Origin: CBIFWW01 sp966186435
GTDB lineage: Bacteria; Pseudomonadota; Gammaproteobacteria; Enterobacterales; Enterobacteriaceae
Assembly: GCA_966186435.1 (NCBI GenBank)
Contig: CBIFWW010000014.1
Span: 1 to 33,657 of the forward strand
Direction: 5' to 3'
Length of the DNA stretch: 33,657 nucleotides
The notes below the pieces were generated by a model. It ran no database searches and was not told the origin of the DNA. It was given only the letters and a program-made list of their open reading frames with translations. Of this stretch, positions 16,320 through 24,745 are shown one piece after another. The translations under genes and the position numbers were made by a program. Each line of letters starts with the position of its first letter. Positions within the stretch are counted from its first letter, which is position 1.

Positions 16320-16823
16320 TTACATCGCTTTTGCGACTTTCAGCTTGTCAGACTTCAGGTTGCACGGACTCATCTGCCAGTTAAATGTGCCCTTGCCGGT
16401 GGCTTCATCAAGGGTAATATTGGCCACTGCGGATGTGCAGAACATCGGTGGGGCTTCTTCCGGGCATAGTTCGCTGACCAGATAACCCACCAAAGGCAGG
16501 TGAGAAACCACCAGTGCGGACTCAACACCCTCTTTCGCTAATGCCTCCAGATAGCCCCCGACTAAACCGACATCACCGCACGGGGTCAGTTCAGGAAGCA
16601 CATCCTGTTGCTTAGGAAGCGACAACGTTTCTCGCAGCACCTCCAGCGTTTGCTCAGCCCGCAGGAACGGGCTTACCAGCACGCGCTCGATATCCACCTT
16701 TTGCTCTTTAAGCCAAACCGCTATGTTGAGCGATTCTTCACGACCGGTAAAAGTTAATGGACGTACCGAGTCACTGGCTGCTTCAAGAGCAGCGTCGCCG
16801 TGACGCATGATAAAAACTTGCAT
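16320..16823 (-). CDS. sixA: Phosphohistidine phosphatase SixA
   Basis: The 167-residue protein is a small histidine phosphatase with the RHG motif (Arg7-His8-Gly9, His8 as nucleophile) at the N-terminus and the second conserved histidine in SHLPLVGYL. SixA removes phosphate from histidines; in E. coli it acts on NPr of the nitrogen phosphotransferase system and was first linked to ArcB. It is six residues longer than the E. coli protein (161), owing to a small insertion before the C-terminal VAKAM. It has its own upstream region after fadJ and is convergent with smrB. Confidence 0.95.
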   Translation of the reverse strand: MQVFIMRHGDAALEAASDSVRPLTFTGREESLNIAVWLKEQKVDIERVLVSPFLRAEQTLEVLRETLSLPKQQDVLPELTPCGDVGLVGGYLEALAKEGVESALVVSHLPLVGYLVSELCPEEAPPMFCTSAVANITLDEATGKGTFNWQMSPCNLKSDKLKVAKAM

Positions 16824-16949
16824 ATTGCACCGCTTTGGTTAACAAGAATTGCCACACCCCCGCTTAAATATACGCAGGAAGCCTGACGGACGGGCATTGT
16901 GCCTTATTCGCACTCTGAATGAAACGCTGTGTTTTACCCCATTGCTCTA

Positions 16950-16955
16950 AGTATA
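16950..16955 (-). promoter_or_regulatory. Possible -10 element for sixA
   Basis: TATACT on the minus strand is a good -10 hexamer, about 127 bases upstream of the sixA ATG, in the 209-base fadJ-sixA gap. The matching -35 is weak. No other clear feature is seen in this gap. Confidence 0.3.
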
Positions 16956-17032
16956 GTCAATAACTGTTTACACAATGAGCAATGACGCGTTTCCACCGGC
17001 TTTATAGCTTATGCCACCTTCACCTGATTTTC

Positions 17033-19165
17033 CTATTCATCGTCCTCCTGGGACCAAAAGCTAAGCTGTTGTTGTGCCATGGTTTGCAGCCGTTTACAGG
17101 GGGTGAAACGGTCACCGTGGCGCTGGGCCAACCCTTGCAAATAGTCCACCATTTGGCTGGCACCCAGGGTATCCATATAGCGGAATGGCCCGCCGAGGAA
17201 CGGAGGGAAACCAATACCGAATACGGCGCCAATGTCGCCATCACGCGGGCTGCGAACTACCTTCTCATCCAGGCAACGGGCGGCCTCATTCAGCATCATC
17301 ATAATGCAGCGCTGGGCGATTTCCGCGTGGCTACATTTGGCCTGAGGGGTAACCCCAAGCAGGCGATAAATAGCCGGGTCTGCCTGTTTCTTGCTTTTAC
17401 GCCCTTTCGTTGGGTAAAGATAGAAACCGCGGCCATTTTTTCTGCCTTTGCGATCGTCATTCAAAATCGCTGCAACGTTTGCCGGGGCGCTAAAGCGGCT
17501 GCCGTAAGCCTGCTCAAGAATCGGTATGATTTTAGTCCCCACATCAATCCCCACTTCATCCAGCAACTGGATTGGCCCCACCGGGAAACCGGCCTTTAAT
17601 AATGCTTCATCGATATGCTCAATTGGCTCGCCTTCCATCAACAGCCTGAGGGCTTCGTTAATATAAGGGGCCAGGATGCGGTTAACATAAAAACCGGCGC
17701 TATCCCCAACCACTATCGGGGTTTTACCCTGTAGCTTAGCCAGCTTGACGGTGGTGGAAATGGTTTCCGCCGAAGTACCAGCATGGGGGATTACCTCCAC
17801 CAGCGGCATTTTGTCCACCGGGCTGAAGTAATGCAGGCCAATCACCCGCTCAGGGTGAGCTGCGCCGGTGGCAATATCGGCAATCGGTAGGGAAGAGGTA
17901 TTGGAAGCAAACACCGTGTGGGTAGTGGTATTGGCTTCCACTTCGGCCACCATTTTTTGCTTCAGAGCCAGATCCTCGAACACCGCCTCAATCACTACAT
18001 CCCGCTGGTTGAAGCCCCGATAATCGATGCCACCGCTTATCAACGCCAGCTGTTTGTCCCGCTCGGCAGGCTTCATATGGCGGCGCTTCACTTTTTTGCT
18101 GAGTAGCTCCCAACTGTAACGCAGGGCATGGTTGATTCCGTTCCAGCCAATGTCTTTGATTCGTACCGGCAGCCCGGCTTTAGTGGCGGTCACATAGGCT
18201 ATGCCGCCCCCCATCAAGCCACCGCCCAATACCCCAATTTGCTCAATAGCATGGGCTGGCGCACTGCTGCCGGGGTCTTTTTTGATATCGGTACTGTTGA
18301 AGAAAATCGCCCGCAGTGCGGCAGATTCCGGGGTCATTGCCAGATCGCCAAAGGCTTCAGCTTCGGCGGCATAACCATTACCCGCCCCTTGCTCCAGACC
18401 GGTGCGCATCACTTCAATGATCCGCATAGGTGCCGGGTAATTCCCCTTGGTTTTTGCCAGGGTTTGTTTTTCAACCATCCGGAAGAACAGTGGCCGGGCG
18501 ATAGGCCCTGCCAGGATACGATCCATCAGCAGCTGTTGGCGGCGCTCGCGGCCTTTCGCGATCTGCTCTATGGCAGCATCAAGGAGAATCGTGTTGGGCA
18601 CCACGTCATCCACCAGGCCAATCTTCTGGGCTTGACGGGCGCGCAGGGTTTTACCGGTTAAAATCAGCGTTACCGCCTGGCGAACCCCCACCAGCCTTGG
18701 CAGCCGTTGGGTTCCCCCGGAGCCAGGCAACAGGCCGAGCTGCACCTCCGGCAGGCCGAGCACCGTTTTAGCATCGTCGGAACATACCCGGCGATGGCAG
18801 GCCAGCGCCAGTTCCAGGCCCCCGCCCAGACACGGCCCGTTAATAGCGGCAACGACCGGCACCGCCAGCCCGTGGATTTCGGCCATCATTTGCTGGCCCT
18901 GACGGGCTAAATGTTCAGCATCTTCTGACCGTTCACACCCGGCAATCATGCGGATATCGGCCCCGGCAATAAAGTTATCGGGCTTGCCGGAAATAAACAC
19001 CACCCCTTTCAGTTCGCGATTGTCCCGCAGTTGGCGCACTAGGCTCCGCACCTCATTGGCAAACACCGCCTTCAGGGTGTTCATTTTCTCACCGGGAATA
19101 TCAATGGTGATCACCGCTATATGGTCCGGGCGCATTGCCAGGGTAAATGCATTCAGCTGTTCCAT
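17033..19165 (-). CDS. fadJ: Fatty acid oxidation complex subunit alpha FadJ
   Basis: The 710-residue protein fuses an N-terminal enoyl-CoA hydratase/isomerase (residues about 1-190; GGGLELALACHRR and GLPEVQLGLLPGSGGTQRLPRL) to a 3-hydroxyacyl-CoA dehydrogenase, whose NAD-binding motif VLGGGLMGGGIA begins near 313 and whose catalytic region is GLHYFSPVDKMPLVEVI. With FadI it forms the complex for anaerobic beta-oxidation of fatty acids in the cytoplasm. E. coli FadJ has 714 residues. Its ATG overlaps the fadI stop codon by one base (TAATG), so the two are coupled. Confidence 0.97.
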   Translation of the reverse strand: MEQLNAFTLAMRPDHIAVITIDIPGEKMNTLKAVFANEVRSLVRQLRDNRELKGVVFISGKPDNFIAGADIRMIAGCERSEDAEHLARQGQQMMAEIHGLAVPVVAAINGPCLGGGLELALACHRRVCSDDAKTVLGLPEVQLGLLPGSGGTQRLPRLVGVRQAVTLILTGKTLRARQAQKIGLVDDVVPNTILLDAAIEQIAKGRERRQQLLMDRILAGPIARPLFFRMVEKQTLAKTKGNYPAPMRIIEVMRTGLEQGAGNGYAAEAEAFGDLAMTPESAALRAIFFNSTDIKKDPGSSAPAHAIEQIGVLGGGLMGGGIAYVTATKAGLPVRIKDIGWNGINHALRYSWELLSKKVKRRHMKPAERDKQLALISGGIDYRGFNQRDVVIEAVFEDLALKQKMVAEVEANTTTHTVFASNTSSLPIADIATGAAHPERVIGLHYFSPVDKMPLVEVIPHAGTSAETISTTVKLAKLQGKTPIVVGDSAGFYVNRILAPYINEALRLLMEGEPIEHIDEALLKAGFPVGPIQLLDEVGIDVGTKIIPILEQAYGSRFSAPANVAAILNDDRKGRKNGRGFYLYPTKGRKSKKQADPAIYRLLGVTPQAKCSHAEIAQRCIMMMLNEAARCLDEKVVRSPRDGDIGAVFGIGFPPFLGGPFRYMDTLGASQMVDYLQGLAQRHGDRFTPCKRLQTMAQQQLSFWSQEDDE

Positions 19166-20478
19166 TACTCGCTCTCCAGAACCATCGCCGCACCCAGTCC
19201 ACCGGCCGCACAGGCGGTGACCAGCCCCAACCCACCGCCCTGACGACGCAGGGCATTCAAGGTTTGGGTGATCATGCGTGCGCCGGTGGCGGCAAAGGGG
19301 TGCCCATAGGCGATAGAGCCGCCCATGATATTGAATTTGGATTGATCAACTTCCCCAATGGCCTTGTCCCGTCCTAACACTTCCCGGGCAAATTTATCGC
19401 TGGCCATCATTTTCAGGTTCGCCAGGGTCTGGGCGGCAAACGCCTCATGCATATCAAACAGGGTTAAGTCCGCCAGAGTGATCCCAGCGCGATCCAATGC
19501 CAGCGGCGTGGCCCAGGTCGGGCCAAGCAGCATGTCCTGCTGCACGTCAATAGCAGTAAACGCGTAGCTACGCAGATAACCCAGCGGGGTCAAACCTAAT
19601 GCACGAGCTTTGGATTCGGTCATCATCAGCACTGCCGCTGCACCGTCTGTCAGCGGAGTGCTGTTGGCCGCGGTCACGGAGCCGTGCTTGCGGTCAAATG
19701 CCGGGCGCAGTTTGGCATAATCCGCCAGGGTGGCATTGCCACGGATGTTGTTGTCCTGCTCTAGCGGGCTTTTGTAGGGTGGAACCATGGCCGTCATAAC
19801 TTCATCCGCCAACAGGCCCTGATCCCAGGCCTGTGCCGCCAGCTGATGGGAACGATGGGCCAGCGCATCTTGTTCGGCGCGGCTAATACCGTGGGTTTTC
19901 GCCATTTGCTCGGCGGTATCCCCCATTCGCAGGCCGGTTGAATACTCGGCCACTGCCGGGGGCACCGGCAGCAAATCTTTCAGCCGTAGGCGGGACAGAA
20001 GCTTGAGTTTCTGGCCAGTGGTGCGGGCTTTATTCATATCTACCAAGGTGCGGGCCAGGGTTTTGCTGACGCCAATAGGCAGCACTGAGGAAGAATCAGC
20101 CCCACCGGCAATACCGACTTGAATAGTGCCTGCCATCAGGCTTTCGGCGATATTGGCGACCGCCTGGAAACTGGTGGCACAGGCGCGGCTGACGCTATAG
20201 GCATCAGTGTGAACGCTCATCCCGGTGCCAAGGACGATTTCCCGGGCAATATTAGGGGCTTCAGGCATTTGCACCACTTGGCCAAAGACCAGTTGCTGGA
20301 TTTCGCTGGTGGGCACACCACTGCGGGCCAGCAGCTCGCTAACCACCATTTTGCCAAGATCAACGGCGGGCACGCCGTGGAAAGCCGTGGCCTGTTTGGC
20401 AAACGGTGTGCGAAGGCCGCTCACAATAGCAATACGATCCCCCGGCTGACGGGCGACCTGCGGTATAGCCTGTTTCAT
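19165..20478 (-). CDS. fadI: 3-ketoacyl-CoA thiolase FadI
   Basis: The 437-residue thiolase has its nucleophile Cys100 in SRACATSFQ, the catalytic histidine His393 in GHPFAATG, and Cys423 in TACAAGGLG. It cleaves 3-ketoacyl-CoA to acetyl-CoA and a shortened acyl-CoA as the beta subunit of the FadIJ complex. It is the first gene of the fadI-fadJ operon. A FadR-type operator lies 29 bases upstream of the ATG, just downstream of a predicted -10, so repression by FadR and release by long-chain acyl-CoA are expected. Confidence 0.97.
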   Translation of the reverse strand: MKQAIPQVARQPGDRIAIVSGLRTPFAKQATAFHGVPAVDLGKMVVSELLARSGVPTSEIQQLVFGQVVQMPEAPNIAREIVLGTGMSVHTDAYSVSRACATSFQAVANIAESLMAGTIQVGIAGGADSSSVLPIGVSKTLARTLVDMNKARTTGQKLKLLSRLRLKDLLPVPPAVAEYSTGLRMGDTAEQMAKTHGISRAEQDALAHRSHQLAAQAWDQGLLADEVMTAMVPPYKSPLEQDNNIRGNATLADYAKLRPAFDRKHGSVTAANSTPLTDGAAAVLMMTESKARALGLTPLGYLRSYAFTAIDVQQDMLLGPTWATPLALDRAGITLADLTLFDMHEAFAAQTLANLKMMASDKFAREVLGRDKAIGEVDQSKFNIMGGSIAYGHPFAATGARMITQTLNALRRQGGGLGLVTACAAGGLGAAMVLESE

Positions 20479-20506
20479 AACGCTCCCCTGTTAAAGATGC
20501 TGCCAA

Positions 20507-20551
20507 AAGTGGTCAGACCTGATAACAGTGTTAACTAAAACATAACATCAA
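20507..20551 (-). promoter_or_regulatory. fadI promoter with FadR operator
   Basis: On the minus strand TTGATG (20551-20546) is spaced 18 bases from TGTTAT (20527-20522). The core GGTCAGACC at 20511-20519 (17-base site 20507-20523) is a close match to the FadR consensus and overlaps the -10 edge and start region, as expected for a repressor site. Confidence 0.75.
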
Positions 20552-20572
20552 GCCAACGAGAGGAGGTAAAAA

Positions 20573-20626
20573 TTGAGAGGAATAACACGATTTGGAGAGT
20601 ACGAGCGGAAGCAAGTGGGCAGGTAA
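20573..20626 (+). CDS. Possible 17-residue small protein
   Basis: A TTG-initiated frame of 17 codons lies opposite to fadI and yfcZ in their intergenic gap. What supports it is an exact AGGAGG (20561-20566) at ideal 6-base spacing. The peptide is basic, with RFGEYERKQVGR at its end, and has no membrane segment. I see no convincing plus-strand promoter and know no family. It may be chance. Confidence 0.2.
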   Translation: MRGITRFGEYERKQVGR

Positions 20627-20643
20627 TATCGCTATGGAAGCGA

Positions 20644-20667
20644 AAATACCCCTTTTCAGGGGCATTT
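20644..20667 (-). terminator. Terminator of yfcZ
   Basis: An A/T-flanked CCCCT...AGGGG hairpin (20649-20662) is followed on the minus strand by TATTTT. It lies 11 bases after the yfcZ stop codon. Confidence 0.65.
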
Positions 20668-20678
20668 AAAGTAGAAAA

Positions 20679-20963
20679 TTAACGCAGGCCGAGCTGGAAG
20701 ATTAAGGTTTCTGCTTCGCAGCAGAAGATGAAATCGATATCCAGACGCACGCCTTCAGCGGTGTCGGTAAACGTAGAGGTAATCTGGCAAGGTTCAGATT
20801 CTACGCCACGGGCTTTAGCTGTCAGGGAGGTCAGCATGGCTTCAGCATCAGCTTTGTTGGCGAATTCGCGGCTGTATGATGCGGTGCAATCGGTGTTGTC
20901 CATGATGGTACCAACATCCATACAGCAGCAAACCGGGGTTTCATCAGCACTACATTTACTCAT
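20679..20963 (-). CDS. yfcZ: YfcZ/YiiS family protein
   Basis: The 94-residue protein is nearly identical in pattern to E. coli YfcZ: an N-terminal cysteine cluster (MSKCSADETPVCCCMDVG), VESEPC near the middle and FIFCCEAETLIFQLGLR at the end. The many cysteines suggest metal or redox chemistry, but the function is unknown. I chose the ATG at 20963 because GAGGAAA stands at good spacing and the alignment begins there; the frame extends nine codons further upstream without support. It is divergent from fadL across a 371-base gap. Confidence 0.93.
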   Translation of the reverse strand: MSKCSADETPVCCCMDVGTIMDNTDCTASYSREFANKADAEAMLTSLTAKARGVESEPCQITSTFTDTAEGVRLDIDFIFCCEAETLIFQLGLR

Positions 20964-21069
20964 TATGATTTCCTCTGTATTCGCACCCATCGGTGCTTAT
21001 ATAAACAATCCTGATATTTTACCCCTCAGATTTAGCGCTCTCCAGTTGTTAATAACATTAACTCCTTCA

Positions 21070-21085
21070 AGTGACGGAAATCACA
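21070..21085. promoter_or_regulatory. CRP-type binding site
   Basis: AGTGA-CGGAAA-TCACA differs from the symmetric TGTGA-N6-TCACA consensus at one position. Its centre is about 68 bases upstream of the predicted yfcZ start and about 157 bases upstream of the predicted fadL start, so class I activation of yfcZ is geometrically more plausible, while fadL may also respond. Confidence 0.6.
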
Positions 21086-21197
21086 CTTAAAAATGATCTA
21101 AAACAAGATTGCCCCCTACATGACGACGATTAACGCGGCGAAAATGCCAACCAGATCGCGTTTCGATGATCAAGGTAGATAAATCTTATAAACATAC

Positions 21198-21250
21198 TTG
21201 CAACATATCTATTGGTCAGACCTATACTCTCGCCACTGGTCTGATTTCTA
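21198..21250 (+). promoter_or_regulatory. fadL promoter with two FadR-type operators
   Basis: Operator 1 (21210-21226) has the core GGTCAGACC. Operator 2 (21234-21250) is weaker, with ACTGGTCTGAT. A -10-like TATACT (21223-21228) overlaps operator 1, and TTGCAA (21198-21203) is a possible -35, although the 19-base spacing is long. Two FadR sites are also known at fadL of E. coli. Confidence 0.65.
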
Positions 21251-21334
21251 AGTGTTACCTCAGGCCCTACACTTCGCGTTCTTGTTACAGCATGTAACAC
21301 GCTTTGTATAAAAATAAATGATGAGGTTTTGGTC

Positions 21335-22681
21335 ATGAGCCAGAAAAACCTGTTTACTAAGTCAGCTCTCGCAGTTGCAGTGGCACTCGTTTCAACCCAA
21401 GCTATGTCGGCTGGCTTTCAGCTAAACGAATTTTCCTCCTCTGGCCTTGGCCGGGCATATTCGGGTGAAGGCGCGGTAGCCGATAACGCAGGCTCCGCTA
21501 GCCGTAACCCAGCAACCATTATGATGTTCGATCGTCCGTCCTTCTCTGCCGGTGCGATCTTCGTTGACCCGGATGTGGACATCACCGGCAACTCCCCTAC
21601 CGGTAAGAACGTAGATGCTAAAAACATCGCGCCAACCGCTTGGGTACCCAACCTGCACTTCGTGATGCCGCTCAATGAACAATTCGGCCTCGGTGCCTCC
21701 GTAACCTCTAACTATGGCTTGGCGACGGAATATCCGGATGATTACAACGCCGGTTCCATGGGCGGTAAAACCGACCTGGAAACCGTTAACCTGAATCTGA
21801 GCGGCGCGTATCGCCTGAGCGAAAGCTGGAGCTTCGGCCTCGGCTTTGATGCGGTGTATGCGAAGGCTAAAATCGAGCGTAATGCCGGTGACTTGGGCCA
21901 AATCATTGCGGGCCAGGTTATGCAGTCGCCTGCAGGCCAAACACCTCAAGGCCAGGCGTTAGCAGGCCAGGCAGCGCAAATCCCAGGAGATACCCAGATT
22001 GCGCACCTGAATGGCAACAAATGGGGCTACGGCTGGAACGCCGGTATCCTGTATGAACTGGATAAAAACAACCGCTACGGCTTTACCTACCGTTCAGAAG
22101 TGAAAATTGACTTCGACGGTAACTACCGCAGCAGCCTGCCATCTTCTTTGAACCCGTACCTGGGCAGCTTCGGCTTGCCTTCCGGAACCGATGGCCGCAC
22201 CGTCCCTGGTTCTCTAACCCTGAACTTGCCAGAAATGTGGGAGCTGTCTGGTTATAACCGCGTGGCACCACAGTGGGCGGTTCACTACAGCATGACCTAC
22301 ACCAGTTGGAGCCAGTTCCAGAACTTGAAGGCTACCGGCAGCAATGGCCAGACGCTGTTCTATAAAGATGAAAGCTTTAAAGATGCTTACCGCATTGCGC
22401 TGGGTACCACGTATTACTATGACGATAACTGGACCTTCCGCACCGGTATCGCCTTTGATGATAGCCCCGTTCCGGCAGCAACCCGTTCCATCTCTATCCC
22501 GGATCAGGATCGTCTATGGCTGAGCACCGGTACGACTTACGCCTTCAACAAAGATGCCTCTGTGGACGTGGGCGTGTCTTATATGCACGGCCAGCATGTG
22601 AATATTAAAGAAGGCCCGTATGAGTTCCGCTCTGTTGGCCGCGCATGGCTGTACGGTGCGAACTTTAACTACGCGTTCTAA
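21335..22681 (+). CDS. fadL: Long-chain fatty acid outer membrane transporter FadL
   Basis: The 448-residue precursor has a signal peptide (about residues 1-25, ending STQAMSA) and the mature start AGFQLNEFSSSGLGRAYSGEGAVADNAGSASRNPA, with the NPA sequence of the hatch domain. It is a 14-stranded outer membrane barrel ending in ...NFNYAF, a terminal aromatic as in porin-type barrels. FadL takes up long-chain fatty acids. I chose the ATG at 21335, with GAGG upstream; a TTG two codons earlier is less likely. A Gly/Gln-rich loop near residues 195-215 is also present in E. coli FadL. Confidence 0.97.
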   Translation: MSQKNLFTKSALAVAVALVSTQAMSAGFQLNEFSSSGLGRAYSGEGAVADNAGSASRNPATIMMFDRPSFSAGAIFVDPDVDITGNSPTGKNVDAKNIAPTAWVPNLHFVMPLNEQFGLGASVTSNYGLATEYPDDYNAGSMGGKTDLETVNLNLSGAYRLSESWSFGLGFDAVYAKAKIERNAGDLGQIIAGQVMQSPAGQTPQGQALAGQAAQIPGDTQIAHLNGNKWGYGWNAGILYELDKNNRYGFTYRSEVKIDFDGNYRSSLPSSLNPYLGSFGLPSGTDGRTVPGSLTLNLPEMWELSGYNRVAPQWAVHYSMTYTSWSQFQNLKATGSNGQTLFYKDESFKDAYRIALGTTYYYDDNWTFRTGIAFDDSPVPAATRSISIPDQDRLWLSTGTTYAFNKDASVDVGVSYMHGQHVNIKEGPYEFRSVGRAWLYGANFNYAF

Positions 22682-22695
22682 GCCTTATCAGGCAT

Positions 22696-22727
22696 AAAAA
22701 AAGGTGAGCCAGTGGTTCACCTTTTTT
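22696..22727. terminator. Bidirectional terminator between fadL and mlaA
   Basis: GGTGAGCC pairs with GGTTCACC (one G-T pair) and is flanked by seven A residues and six T residues. It should end both fadL and the mlaA/ccm transcript. Confidence 0.9.
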
Positions 22728-22745
22728 GTATCTAAGGCCCGGGGT

Positions 22746-23510
22746 TTATTCCGAGTCAATTTCTTTCAGTTCACCCTGAATTGCCTGGGCGTTCGGGTTC
22801 TCTTCTGGCTTCAGCTTGCCGCCATTGGCAATAAAGTCATTACGCTGGAAGTAAGCTTCACGCACTAAAATATACGGGTCGGAAGACTGCTTCAGCAGGC
22901 CGTCTGAATCCAGCAACTGGGCGCGGCTTTCAACACCATCCAGGGTCCATTTAGCAATCGACATTGGCCAAGTCAGCCAGGACAACACCGGATACAGATT
23001 ATCCACCATCTGGCCGCCGTCTTCACGTAACGTAAAGCTACCGTAAACCGGCAGCTGCACATACGGGCCATAACCCACACCATAGTGGCCGAGAGTACTG
23101 CCGAAACGGTGCGGCTGTTCCCGCGCCAGTTTCGGGTTAGCCATACCGGCCACGTCAATCAGACCGCCCATCCCCAGCAGGGTGTTCAGGAAGAAGCGGG
23201 TAAAGTGCACCATCCCCTGATACGGATTACCTTGAATGAAATAGTTCACCATGGTGGCCGGTTCTTCCAGGTTGTTACTGAAATTGCTGATGCCGTTACG
23301 GGCCGGCTGCGGAACATAATCGCGCCATGCCACGGCCACCGGGCGCACAATATACGGGTCCAACACATTAAAGTTGAAGTTGTACATTGTGCGGTTAAAG
23401 CCTTCAAAAGGGTCTGAGCGCCCCTGCGGCTCTTGGTTGTCGGTGTTGGAACTGGCGCAACCCACCAACAGCGTCATAACCAGGGCAACCCCGGTCAGGC
23501 GAAAATTCAT
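22746..23510 (-). CDS. mlaA: Phospholipid-binding lipoprotein MlaA (VacJ)
   Basis: The 254-residue precursor has a lipoprotein signal peptide with lipobox LVGC and Cys18. The mature protein carries the MlaA hallmark RSDPFEGFNRTMYNFNFNVLDPYIVRPVAVAWRDYVP region and SFTLREDGG. In the outer membrane it pulls phospholipids out of the outer leaflet and passes them to MlaC, keeping lipid asymmetry. I chose the ATG at 23510, which has GGGAGA upstream and gives a proper signal peptide; the frame extends 12 codons further. It follows ccmI by only 32 bases on the same strand, so read-through from the ccm operon is possible. Confidence 0.96.
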   Translation of the reverse strand: MNFRLTGVALVMTLLVGCASSNTDNQEPQGRSDPFEGFNRTMYNFNFNVLDPYIVRPVAVAWRDYVPQPARNGISNFSNNLEEPATMVNYFIQGNPYQGMVHFTRFFLNTLLGMGGLIDVAGMANPKLAREQPHRFGSTLGHYGVGYGPYVQLPVYGSFTLREDGGQMVDNLYPVLSWLTWPMSIAKWTLDGVESRAQLLDSDGLLKQSSDPYILVREAYFQRNDFIANGGKLKPEENPNAQAIQGELKEIDSE

Positions 23511-23542
23511 AGCAGTCTCCCTGTGAGTAGTCATGGCCGGGT

Positions 23543-24745
23543 TCAAGGTTGCTGATTTGAAACCAACACTTTAACCGGCGTATTCGGATCAATCGCGCTA
23601 AAGGCGCTTTCACCGAACCAGTCGCCTGGTTGCAGTGCCGGCTCACCACTTGCCGAAACATGGACCCTGACAACGCCACTGTGCAAGGACGAGAGTAAGC
23701 GCGCTTGCATCATGGCGTTTGAATCATCCAGCGTGATAGTTAGCGGGAAGTGACCCAACGCTATCTTTCTGGCGGCAACCGGCACACTGGACACCCCGTC
23801 CGCCACCGAAATAAACAGCACCCCGTTAGCCGGCAGCTGCCGTTCCGCCTGTGGGGAGAGCGTGATTGTAACAGGCAGTTTCACGCTGTCTACGCCTGCG
23901 GCCACCTTGGCTTGCTCAATGCTGCGTTCAATCACCGCCCGGCGTTCATCATTTTGTGGCAGCAACTGGAGCATCACCTGCCAAGCGCCGATCGCCTCCT
24001 GGTACTGCTGCTGCTCAAAAGCGTTAAACGCCAGCAGGCTGAGCACCCTGACATTAGTATGGTCCGCTTTTAGCATTTCACGTAGCAGCACTGCACCTTG
24101 CTGATTGTCCTCGGGATCCGCTGAACGGGTTAATACTTCCGCCAGGCCAATTTTGGCATCACCGTTTTGTGGGTCAAGTGTATAAGCTTTTTCAAAGGCT
24201 TGGGTAGCAGTAGTGGCGTTATTCAGTACCATGCCAATGCGCCCCAGCATAATCCAGCTTTCCACATTATCCGGATACTGTTGTAAACGGGTTCTTAACC
24301 CCAAGCCAAGACGGGCCATTTCTTCGGTAGTCAGCGGTTTTGCATTCGGATCCATTACCCGCTGCATTAATAGCGGGGTCTGATCCACCGAAGCCTGCCA
24401 CTCCAATACCCGCGGCACGCCGTTGGTTTTGATAAACATGCCGATGGATAACACCAGCAATGCCAGCACCCCAGGGAACAACACCCAGCGGCTGAGCGGT
24501 TTATCAGCCTGTTGTTGGGAGGCAGGGATATCCTCCAGCAAGTTATGCTGTAATTCCGCCAGCATCGACTGGCGCTGCTCCACAGAAGCCGGGGCATTGT
24601 CATCTTCCAGCTCCGCGATGCGGGACTGGTAAAAGGCTTTGTTAAGCTGGTCGCGGTCAGGGCCGCTGCCCGCGGACCACGGAATATAAAGCACGGCCAC
24701 CACCAGCGCCAGCAGCACGATAATGGTTAAAATCAGCGCGATCAT
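23543..24745 (-). CDS. ccmI: Cytochrome c biogenesis protein CcmI
   Basis: The 400-residue protein has two N-terminal membrane segments (about 1-23 and 87-107) with a cytoplasmic loop between, then a large periplasmic domain with TPR-like helical repeats (about 145-260, e.g. ESWIMLGRIGMVLNNATTATQAFEKAYTLDPQNGDA). CcmI holds apocytochrome c and presents it to CcmF/CcmH for haem attachment. In E. coli this part is fused to CcmH; here it is a separate gene overlapping ccmH by 4 bases. Confidence 0.93.
   Translation of the reverse strand: MIALILTIIVLLALVVAVLYIPWSAGSGPDRDQLNKAFYQSRIAELEDDNAPASVEQRQSMLAELQHNLLEDIPASQQQADKPLSRWVLFPGVLALLVLSIGMFIKTNGVPRVLEWQASVDQTPLLMQRVMDPNAKPLTTEEMARLGLGLRTRLQQYPDNVESWIMLGRIGMVLNNATTATQAFEKAYTLDPQNGDAKIGLAEVLTRSADPEDNQQGAVLLREMLKADHTNVRVLSLLAFNAFEQQQYQEAIGAWQVMLQLLPQNDERRAVIERSIEQAKVAAGVDSVKLPVTITLSPQAERQLPANGVLFISVADGVSSVPVAARKIALGHFPLTITLDDSNAMMQARLLSSLHSGVVRVHVSASGEPALQPGDWFGESAFSAIDPNTPVKVLVSNQQP

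Larger units (their letters stand above)
20964..21334. promoter_or_regulatory. yfcZ-fadL divergent intergenic region
   Basis: This 371-base region holds no gene that I can support. From left to right it contains a yfcZ promoter candidate (minus-strand TAAAAT at 21021-21016), a CRP-type site (21070-21085), AT-rich sequence, the fadL promoter with two FadR-type operators (21210-21226 and 21234-21250) and a 6-bp hairpin GTTACA/TGTAAC (21284-21298) in the fadL leader. Confidence 0.7.

Noticed and set aside
23511..23546. N-terminal extension of mlaA
   Set aside because: It would place 12 hydrophilic residues before the lipoprotein signal peptide and overlap ccmI; the ATG at 23510 has its own ribosome binding site.
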